From positions 62,278,609 to 62,342,608 of the forward strand of contig CP136066.1 of assembly GCA_032622095.1 (NCBI GenBank): DNA of 64,000 nucleotides. Direction: 5' to 3'. Positions 55,168 to 64,000 of the stretch are shown in pieces. The position numbers and the translations under genes are program-made. Source of the stretch: Siphonodentalium dalli (taxonomy: Eukaryota > Mollusca > Scaphopoda > Gadilida > Siphonodentaliidae). The notes below the pieces were generated by a model. It was not told the origin of the DNA and made no database searches. It saw only the letters and a program-made list of their open reading frames with translations. Each line of letters starts with the position of its first letter. The stretch's first letter is position 1.

Positions 55168-55620
55168 AAAAAACCGCCACAAACAGAAAGAACATCAAAA
55201 TGTAGACATACTTTGTCCGTATACAAATAAGAAATATCGCATAAACAGTATGTTATTGTCATATGTTTGACCAGTGTTGTGTAAACAAAAGCTTAAAAAG
55301 TTACTTTTCTGGTGTTTGTTTATATTATGATGGTAAACATAAAGAGCGTTCTTTGTTGGTCAATTCCTGATATGGAACTAATAAAGAGCGTTTATGCCAT
55401 TTGTGTGTGATTAGCCAGTAGCATTGTGCTGTCTTCTGTAACACAATCAGACTCTTGCTTAGGTAAAATATAGTAGGTCTTTATTATTATAACATGCTGT
55501 TTACGCGATGGTCATGGTATATATGAACGAAACTGTATGCGTTTTAATGTTTTTCTGTTTACGGTGATTGGAACAAATATGAATATTTCCGACAACTAAG
55601 GCCTCATGTGCCTTTAAGCC
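55168..55620 (+). repeat. Dispersed repeat A, copy 2
   Basis: Near-identical to 60707-61150, from AAACCGCCACAAACAGAAAG to ACAACTAAGGCC. Shares its 3' two-thirds with 48138-48480. Confidence 0.9.
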
Positions 55621-56224
55621 GATTTTCGCAGAATTGAAACTTGTCCGGTTATCAAAGGAACCGAAATAAGACCGTCTTAACAACTTCCACAATCGAAAAG
55701 GTAACAGTTTTCCAAAACAAACAATAGTTTGCGATCAACGATAAATGGCGAAGAAATGAGCTGAGTGCTAAAGTGGGAACTTAACCCCGGATTGAGAATA
55801 ACGTACCGTACTCATGATAATTCGTACGGACCCGTATAACACAGAATGAATGCCGGATTAATAATACATATTAAATATCAGTAAGATTCAGTCATACTGT
55901 ATGGTTCGGGGTCATTGCCATGTATACTATGGTTGCCGATACATATACTATTGAATTTTGACGCCATGACTTTGAATCACGAAAATATTTAATTTAGACA
56001 ATTTTCATGGGCACATAAAATAACGGTAAAAACCCGTCAAACTGATGAAACGGTATGGGACCGTCGATTATGACGGCCCGAAGCCGTCGAACCGACATTA
56101 TTTTCTAACAGTGTACATATGACTTAATATTGCCGCACCGAAAGGCCCACTATTATAAACCGTCAGTACAGTTCGGGAATGGGTTGTTAAATGTTTACTG
56201 GAAGGCGTGATGTGGGTAGATGCT
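55621..56224. other. No gene seen
   Basis: Sequence between repeat A copy 2 and family B copy 2. In the copy at 48.1-48.5 kb A and B are nearly adjacent, so this may be an insertion. Confidence 0.5.
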
Positions 56225-57731
56225 CGGTGTCTGACTGGTCAGCCTGTTCTCCCGAAAATCAGCACATTATCAGCTTATACTAGGATTTGTTTTACGTTAA
56301 TACTCGGCGTAGAATCGCCTCATTTTGAGTCCATAATTAACTGAAAATGAGAGTATTTTAGTGCCAATATATACTCATAATGACTTATTATATGCTAATT
56401 ATGGGCAGCATTGACACGAATAAACCAGCTAACGACTTACCAGATTTACGCCTCTTATGGTGTGTTCACTGTGGCCCGCGCCATAAATCTGAACAACGGC
56501 TATAAGTCCATTTTCGGCTTATTTCAGAATCAAATAAGCCCAATATGAACCTATGTGCATATTATAGGTAGATTATGAACCTATTTTCGCGAGGACATGT
56601 TGGACTGGTTGTTCGGCGTCGTTTACATCCTCGTCTAAAGGTTCATAAAATCCCCGATATAAGCCCTGTAAGAGTTTAAACATGTGTCCACTGCACAAGC
56701 ACCATCCATGTACAACATATACTCGAGCACATACGTTCACAATGGACCAATAATATTCAAATATGACTTATTTGATTCTGACAAAAGTCCATGGTGGACT
56801 TTTACCCGTTATTCGGTTTTATTGTGGGCCACAATGAAAACACACGATAAAGAGCGTATATCTGGAAGGTAGATTTAGGTTCATACAGAGCGTAATTCCG
56901 ATTTAAGTAATACCAATATGGGCGTATTTGTGTTTTTGAAATAAGTTCAATATGAGTTTATTTTAATGGGAACAGGTTGATACATGTATATTCATGTTAT
57001 TACTATCACAATACAAGTTCTTTGGAATGGCAAAACAGTGGGAATTGAATGGAACACCCGAGATGACGCGCGGACATTAACTGGGGTTTATGCTGTCTTT
57101 CCCTCATGGCCACAGGGTACTATTTGTATCGGATTATGAAAGAGTGACGCCATTAGGATCGAAGCACTGCATTCTGGTGAATGCGTCCATGACGACTATA
57201 AATCATCAGCTGGTCCCAAATGGTTTCAACTAGTGACATAACCCGTCGAGTATTTATGTTTCGGACGACATATATGATAATAGTCGAATCGCTGTACATT
57301 TGACAGATCACGACCATGATCAATGTTTACAATATGGTCAGAAAAGTCGATTCTTACCTGAAGGACCAACCTGAAACGGTTGAAGTTGATTTAAATGGGT
57401 GCCCATACACATATAAAAATAAACATTCAATAATTATGACTTCATTCGAATAAAATGCCGTTCGGCCATACATCCGAAGATGAGTTTTTTTTTGTATAGC
57501 CCATTGGCATTTATAAAACAAGAAAATTTAATTCTGGCAAAAATTACTGCCAAAATCTTTTATTGCAACTTGAGTCGTATATTTTGTTAAGAAAACATTC
57601 TATTTGCAGCACTCGGTACGCCATCGCGTAAAATAAAGAAGCAATTTCATCAGAACCGAAGCGCTGAATTCAGCTGAATGGGTACATGAATATAAATCAT
57701 CAGAGTTAATCCCATGCACACCGGGGGGGGG
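56225..57731 (+). repeat. Family B repeat, long copy 2 (about 1.5 kb)
   Basis: Paralogue of 48502-49993, ending TTAATCCCATGCACACCGGG followed by a G tract. Relative to copy 1 it has a 24-base insertion near 57450 flanked by CGAA, which breaks the small ORF. Confidence 0.85.
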
Positions 57732-57779
57732 GGGGCCACCAACTGAATGTCCCAGTCATTTAATAGGTGTCACAAACTA

Positions 57780-58905
57780 GTGCATAAAACCATCCTTCAA
57801 ATATATCAAACTATGTTTTGGTAAACTCATTGGATGGTTTGACAAACTCACTTCATCGTGTGAAATACTCGATGGAGGGTTTTGTACACTATTGTAGGTG
57901 TATTGATATGACAGTTGGTTGTTGGTTCGCAACACCAGTCCTGTGCAGTTGGTGGATAGGGAACTTGTTGCATGGTTTATGATGCTATTTTTATGGTTTG
58001 GGTCCCCCGCTGGGTAATTTGTGACTTCAGTTGGATGCTTTTGGGACACCAATTGGGTGGAGTGTTCACATTGAGTGGTTTGGGAAACTCGCTATAGATT
58101 TTAGATACTGGTTATGTGCATTGAGACACTGCGTGGCCGATTGGGTCACTGGTTGGGTCGTTTGGGACACTACAGTTGAATGGATTGAGACGACAGTTGT
58201 ACGTTGTATGACATATGGCATGGGCTACATATTGGATGTCTGCCTATCATGTGGGTTCGAACACCCGATGGATGGTTTGGTAACCGTGGTACACCCATTG
58301 CGTGGTTTTAGGCACTGATTGAGTGGTTTGACACACTCAATTGGTGCTCATTGTATGTTTTACTCATCTGATGGTTATGGACACTCATTGGATATTTCTG
58401 GAACCTACTGGATGGCTTGTGACACACTATTATGTTGTTTCGAACATAGGTTGCAACGTATGGAGCACTACTGGTGTGATTTGGGAACATTCGATAATTG
58501 GTTTGAGTCCTTAATCAGGTCGATTGAGACACTCATTTAGTGGCTTGTGACACTCATTTTGGGTCAGTTGGAATACCAAATGCATGGTTTGGGGACTATA
58601 TGTGTGAGTAATGACACCAGTTGAGTATCGTTTGGGGAGCTACCTACCTCAGTCTACACCAGTCTGGTGGTTTGTGAAACTCGTTTGGTGGATTGGGACA
58701 CCCCGTCGATGGTTCGATGGTTTGGAGCAATGTTTGGATTTGGGGCGCCCGTCGTATGGATTTGGATACTCACATGTTGGTTTTTTTGGATACCAGATGG
58801 GTTTTGTAACTCTGTATATGGTTTGGTGGACTCGTTGTGTGGTTTGGGACAATCATTTGATGTATTATGACACTATTGGTGGCTTTGCAAACTCGTATGG
58901 TGACA
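57780..58905 (+). repeat. Degenerate minisatellite, about 21-bp unit
   Basis: Phrases close to GGTTTGGGACACTCATTGGA recur about every 21-22 bases with heavy divergence. The Trp-rich ORFs across it (58031-58318, 58319-58540, 58611-59003) arise from TGG in the unit. Confidence 0.75.
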
Positions 58906-59259
58906 TATATGACTACATATTGGCTATACGTTTATTCGATATCGTAAGAAAAAAATACATTTCAATTGTTCACTTCCGACTGCCATTTTCGCTGTCATTT
59001 TGAAGACTGCTTAGACACCGAATTGCCCAATCCTCGGGATATGACTTACTATAACGGATTAGGATTCGCCATTTTATAGTATTAGTGTCAAATTATGCAC
59101 GAAATGCGTTTTTTGTTGCAGGTTTCTGTCACATTAATACACATTTAGAGGTAGTACACTCCAGGAAATTGCCGCCATATTGCCCCGTAATATTCACGGC
59201 CACATGTAAGCGGCAAATTAGTTGGAGCAGACACATTACGAAAAAATGGATTAAGTTTA
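58906..59259. other. No gene seen
   Basis: Spacer between two satellites. Confidence 0.5.
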
Positions 59260-60640
59260 ATATTGGGGCCCCAGTCTGGAGAAGCATTTTGGTCGACCTG
59301 GTTCCCAGACAAAAATTCCAATTTTCACCATTTTCTTACATATTTTCTTCATTTGTATCTAAATTAACGACTATCCCTTCATTAAACGCATGTATATTTT
59401 GGATATATTATTATATGGTCACATTTGGCAGTCATGGAACTCGACTGAGCGTTTATGGTTGGCAGATTTGTTTATTAAAAAAAATCCAATTTTCACCATT
59501 TTGTTTACATATTCCAGTATTTTGACTCAAAAATTACGACTTCTGGTTCATAGGGATTTTGTATATGTTATTATATGAGTATAGTCACACTCAAAACGAC
59601 CAAAAGCAAATTGTTTTCACGGTTGGGCGTTTCCTTCCATCCGTTTGACTGGACTAATAAGGAACTGCAAACTTGACACAAAAAAGACACAAATAGGACC
59701 CTATTTCAAAGATATGTGGAAAATTTCCCCCAAAGCGAATTTTGGATATATTGTTCCCCATATTGTGCCCAACAAAATAACACCAACAGCTTGTTACCAA
59801 TTTAATATAGGTTTAGCTTAAAATCTGAGTCTCAACCAGAAAATTACAGTTTTCACCATTTTTGTTTACATATTCCTGTCTTTTCACCCAAAAATGACGA
59901 TTTTCCCACCCTGGTATTTACGGTGATTTTGGTTATGTTATCATATGGATATAGTCACATTCAACACACCAAAAGACAGTGCACAGTAATTTGTTAACGG
60001 TTGGGGTTTTCTTTCCAACAGATTGACTAGACTAATAAGGAACAGCAAAATTTACACAAAAAGCCATAAATAGGACCCCATTTCAACGAGCTGTGGAAAA
60101 TTTTCCCCAAAGCGTATTTTAGCGAATTTGGGATATATTGTTCCCCAGATTCTGCCCGATAAAATAACACCAACAACATCTTGTTACCAATTTAATATAG
60201 GTTCACCTTAAAATCTGAGTCTCAACCAGAAAATTACAATTTTCACCATTTTTGTTTACATATTCCTGTCTTTTCACCCAAAAATGACGATTTTCCCACC
60301 CTGGGATTCACGGGGATTTTGGTTATGTTATCATATGGATATAGTCACATTCAACACACCAAAAGACATTGCATAGTAATTTGTTCACGGTTGGGTTTTT
60401 CTTTCCATCAGATTGACTAGACTAATAAGGAACAGCAAAATTTACACAAAAACGCATAAATAGGACCCCATTTCAACGAGCTGTGGAAAATTTTCCCCAA
60501 AGCGGATATTAGCGGATTTTGGATATATTGTTCCCCAGATTCTGCCCGACAAAATGACACCAAAAACAGCTTGTAAACAATTTGTTCTAGGTTCACCTCA
60601 AAATCGAGTCTCAACGACCAGACTATAACACGAATAAAAA
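59260..60640 (+). repeat. Tandem repeat of about 370-390 bp, three to four units
   Basis: ATATAGTCACATTCAACACA, GGTTGGG, GACTAGACTAATAAGGAACA, GACCCCATTTCAACGAGCTG and CAATTTTCACCATTTTTGTT recur in order. The anchor 'tatagtcacaYtcaa' is at 59581, 59950 and 60341. The last two full units are very similar; the first is diverged and partial. Confidence 0.88.
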
Positions 60641-60706
60641 ACTGACGACTTAAAGGTACGGTCGGCCTTGGCGGTGGGTATCCTGTGAAAATATTTCCAC
60701 CCGTCA

Positions 60707-61150
60707 AAAACCGCCACAAACAGAAAGAACATCAAAATGTAGACAGACTTTGTCCGTATACAAATAAGAAATATCGCATAAACAGTATGCTATTGTCATA
60801 TGTTTGACCACTGTTATGTAAACAAAAGCATAAAAAGTTACTTTTCTTGTGTTTCTTTATATTATGATGGTAAACATAAAGAGCGTTCTTTGTTGGTGAA
60901 TTCCTGATATGGAACTAATAAAGAGCGTTTATGCCATTTGTGTGTGATTAGCCAGTAGCATTGTGCTGTCTTCTGTAACACAATCAGACTCTTGCTTAGG
61001 TAAAATATAGTAGGTCTTTATGATAACATGCTGTTTACGCGATTGTCGTGGTATATATGAACGAAACTGTATGCGTTTTAATATTTTTCTGTTTACGGTG
61101 ATTGGAACAAATATGAATATTTTTGACAACTAAGGCCCCACGTGCCTTTA
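60707..61150 (+). repeat. Dispersed repeat A, copy 3
   Basis: Near-identical to 55168-55620. It continues directly into the middle of family B (TTTTCACTGTGGCCC). Confidence 0.9.
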
Positions 61151-61430
61151 AATATGTTTTCACTGTGGCCCAAATAATGGACACAAATCCACTATGGGAT
61201 TATTTCAGAATCAAATAATCCAACATGAACATATGTGAATATTATAGGTCGATATGAACGTATTGGCGCGAGGATATGTTGGTGGATCAGCAATATCTGG
61301 CGAAGTGGGGGTGGTTCATGCCATCTAACTCCGGTCTTTCTGTCGATTGGTCACTAACGTCTCCGTCAATGGGCATTAGTGCGTTCTGTTATCTGGTTAC
61401 TTTATGTTGTGCGTACATCAGTTCTGAGTT
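61150..61430 (+). repeat. Family B middle part, paralogue of 51711-51965
   Basis: CACTATGGGATTATTTCAGA, ATTATAGGTCGATATGAAC, GAGGATATGTTGGT and CAATGGGCATTAGTGCGTTC match 51730-51950 in order. Confidence 0.8.
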
Positions 61431-64000
61431 TTTTCTTTCCAGTCCTAAATGTTCATTGATAGCTGGATTTAATTAATTTCGTCTTTCTGTTTTATCATTA
61501 TCTATTCTGAAATGTTGTTCCCGAGCTTCTTCATATTTGAGCTTAATATGCCAATTGTTACCATCCCTTGATAAAACAAAATGTCGCCCTGACAAAGACG
61601 ACTGTCACGGTGGTGTAGTGATGTTCATTCGGAACGGCTTATCTTACAAATTAAAGATGACTATCGGCATTCATTCCCCTCGTCATTGAATCTTTATTTG
61701 TTGAAGTGCTAGCTAACAAAAACAAAACATATATTGTTGGAACTATTTATAGGCCAAATACCGCACCTAAGGCCGACCTGGATATATTCATTAAATTAAT
61801 GAATGAAAAAAATGGTTCAATTCAATAATGAATATATAAAACAACAATAGTAATGGGTGATTTCAATATTGACGTATTAAAATACGGAAGGCATGATAAA
61901 ACAAATAATTTTCTCAGCTATATTTTCGCTTCTAGATTCTTACCAACCATAACTAAACCAACCCGAGTAACTGACTTTACCGCTACTCTAATTGATCAAA
62001 TTTTGATTAATTATCATTCTGCTGATCATTATTAAAATAACTGGCATTATATTAACTGACTTGGAAAACCACTTTGGTTCTTTTCTCTGTTACTAGAACA
62101 AACAAAATAAAGATAATGAAAAAAAAACCCCAAGGCACATTACCAACGCGTAATCAATGATGTAAGCATATCTTGCTTTAAATGAGTATTAGCATCTGCT
62201 AATTATAATAGCGTTTTAGGCCAAATTTTACCTTAAGAATCAAATAAAGCATTCATAGAAATTTACCCGAATGCCTTTGAAATAGCTTTTCCACTAAAAA
62301 AATCAAGAACAAAATCTACTAAACAGAAACCTGGGATTACCCAACACGAACCTTATCAAACATTCAAAGGCGACAGAAAACATCAAAAGAAGGGCAATTA
62401 AACTAGTTTCTGCTCTAAAGAAACTGTCGTATGGAGATCGTCTTCAATTATTGGGCCTCATGTCTCACCAAATATAGACGTGTGAGACACAATTCAATCG
62501 AAACATTCAAATTAACACACGGACTATATATACCTACTATTCAGTACAGCCAACGACTCGAGAACTCGCGACCACGAGTACAAATGAACCAGTGCCACGA
62601 GGACGTGCGAACGGTGCGACTGAACTTCATTTCCCAGAGGATATTACATACATTGTACTTCGAACAATCTTCCTCAATTTGTTCTTGATGTGAACGAAAT
62701 GAAAGAATTCAAAGAACGTCTAGATACGTACATGTACGATAAAAGATACGTTTTTATCACATAATTTGGCCATAAAAGCAGTTTCATAATAATCGGTAAT
62801 AGACACGTTTAATATCAGCGCGTGCGATGACGTCACGGCGTTCTTCAAATAACTTGCGATCGCTGTAGTTTATGATTGTTGTTTTCGATGAATATTTCGC
62901 GTTGCTTCAGGTTGCTTCGGGTTTATTTGATCATGTGATAAAAGGTATCTCACACTCGTCCTATTTTATACGTAATTTATCAACCTCGTCCTCTAAATTC
63001 TATTTGAGCCTCGGTAAACCTCGGCTCAAATCGAATTTAGTGATCTCGGTTGATAAATTCCGTATAAAATAGAAACTCATGTGAGATCCTCTATATGATG
63101 ATTGACAATAAGCTTACTAACCACGGACTTTCATGTCAAATTTATCATTGGATATAATCAATTGCGACTTACATATCCCTATATTTTTTATGATTTATGA
63201 TCAAGCTAAGCTCTTTCATAGAAAACTTAAAGACCCATCTGAATTGAATAGAAGACAATATAAAGAATTTTGTAAATATTTTAATAGAATTTACCGAGCG
63301 GGTAAAACTTTACAATACAAACATATGATAAATGAGTACAAACAAGACATGGCAAATACATGGAAACTAATTGCAGAGGTAGCCCAAAAGAAGTATACAA
63401 AATGGAACACCCTACGTCTTTTAATATGGAGGAGGTATTGATATAATATATCGTTAATGGATGTAGTGAAACACTATTGTGTCGCCCAACACCAAACGAA
63501 TTACAACGTTTAGTCTCTTCTTGTAAATTGAAACATAGTTCCGACTGCGATGGTCTTCATTAATTAAGAGTGCCTTCAATGAAATTTCACAACATCTAAG
63601 TCATATGATCAACTTAACTATGGAAACTGGAATTATTCCAGGCATAATGAAGATAGCACAATCCCTCTTTTCAAATCGGGAGATCCAAATCTGCTAGAAA
63701 ACTATCCTATTAGTAATCTGCATACTTTCTCGAAAATACTGGAACAAACTGTTTGCTTAAGACTTGTCGAATTTCTTAACAAACATGATGTTCTCTATCG
63801 TGATCAATATGGATTTCGGAAAGGGCACTCCACAGTTTACCCGATAGTGAGGCTAATTAATGATGTGGGCCTTAATAATGACAAGAAAAATAAGGAGTGT
63901 ACACTTTCTGCATTTATTGATAATTTGATACAATAAACCACAACATTTTATTGAAATAAAAAACTTGAAACATGGAATAAGAGGCAAAGCTAATAAATGG
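61430..64000 (+). pseudogene. LINE copy 2: endonuclease, misplaced ORF2 tail, linker and RT, runs off the window
   Basis: Endonuclease blocks at 61590-62035 read DDCHGGVVMFIRNGLSYKLK-like, YIVGTIYRPNTAPKADLD, MGDFNIDVLKYGRHDKTNNF and LPTITKPTRVTDFTATLIDQ, including the GDFN motif. A CR1-like ORF2 C-terminus follows at 62340-62750. Linker sequence is at 63190-63440 (KLFHRKLKDPSELNRRQYKE, YKHMINEYKQDMANTWKLI). RT blocks are at 63660-63850 (NYPISNL-like, TFSKILEQTVCLRLVEFLNK, DQYGFRKGHST). Better preserved than copy 1 but still frameshifted. Element E is inserted at 62754-63095. Confidence 0.85.
62754..63095 (+). mobile_element. Palindromic element E, copy 2
   Basis: Inverse match to 37310-37641. 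It begins TTATCACATAATTTGG and ends GTGAGATCCTCTATA, with the same ~110-bp hairpin around 62962-63072. LINE copy 1 at 53547-53565 lacks it and reads directly from GATACGTTTA into TGATGATTGACAATA, an empty site. Confidence 0.9.

Noticed and set aside
58031-59003. Trp-rich ORFs
   Set aside because: They coincide with a degenerate ~21-bp satellite containing TGG; no protein-like composition outside the repeat.

Overview
This window reads as non-coding, repeat-saturated nuclear DNA of a metazoan. It is AT-rich, has no operons or Shine-Dalgarno-led genes, and carries animal-type transposon families: Ty3/gypsy, CR1/L2/jockey-like LINEs, a tRNA-derived SINE, a P-element (THAP9-like) transposase and a KIAA1958/Crypton-like fragment. 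The mix resembles a marine invertebrate, perhaps a mollusc or other lophotrochozoan. That placement is inference. I found no convincing intact host gene.

Layout. 0.3-2.6 kb: a GAT/GAC microsatellite, two satellites and a dispersed repeat. 3.0-4.5 kb: the first copy of a TTAA-flanked MITE, a large inverted repeat and part of a LINE endonuclease. 4.48-15.07 kb: a degraded full-length Ty3/gypsy element with two LTRs of about 1.1 kb, gag, protease, RT, RNase H and integrase. It also has a 629-bp tandem triplication and an extra third ORF with C2H2 fingers and two PxDLS-type (CtBP-binding-like) motifs. The element splits the LINE endonuclease, and a 5-bp target duplication is visible. 15-23 kb: a MITE relative, a KIAA1958-like fragment, a perfect-looking hairpin, a LINE ORF1 and a possible DIRS-type gag fossil. 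23.4-24.3 kb: a 23-bp minisatellite. 24-28 kb: mostly featureless. 28.9-31.0 kb: a 45-bp minisatellite open in several frames. 31.5-36 kb: LINE 3' ends, MITEs and a diverged satellite. 36-41 kb: nested DNA transposons, a SINE and a P-like element. 42-54 kb: four MITE copies, a 0.93-kb element with 9-bp target duplications, and a mosaic of dispersed repeats. 55-64 kb: second copies of those repeats, two satellites and a paralogous copy of the 51.7-54.4 kb LINE region.

The most useful observations are relational. Paralogous copies inside the window give pre-insertion 'empty sites' for several elements. The TTAA MITE (six copies plus two relatives) keeps two opposed 69-bp palindromes. One copy is flanked by a 35-bp direct repeat that itself begins and ends in TTAA. 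The gypsy third ORF is the best candidate for something functionally new. All homology calls are from reading motifs by eye; no searches were run.
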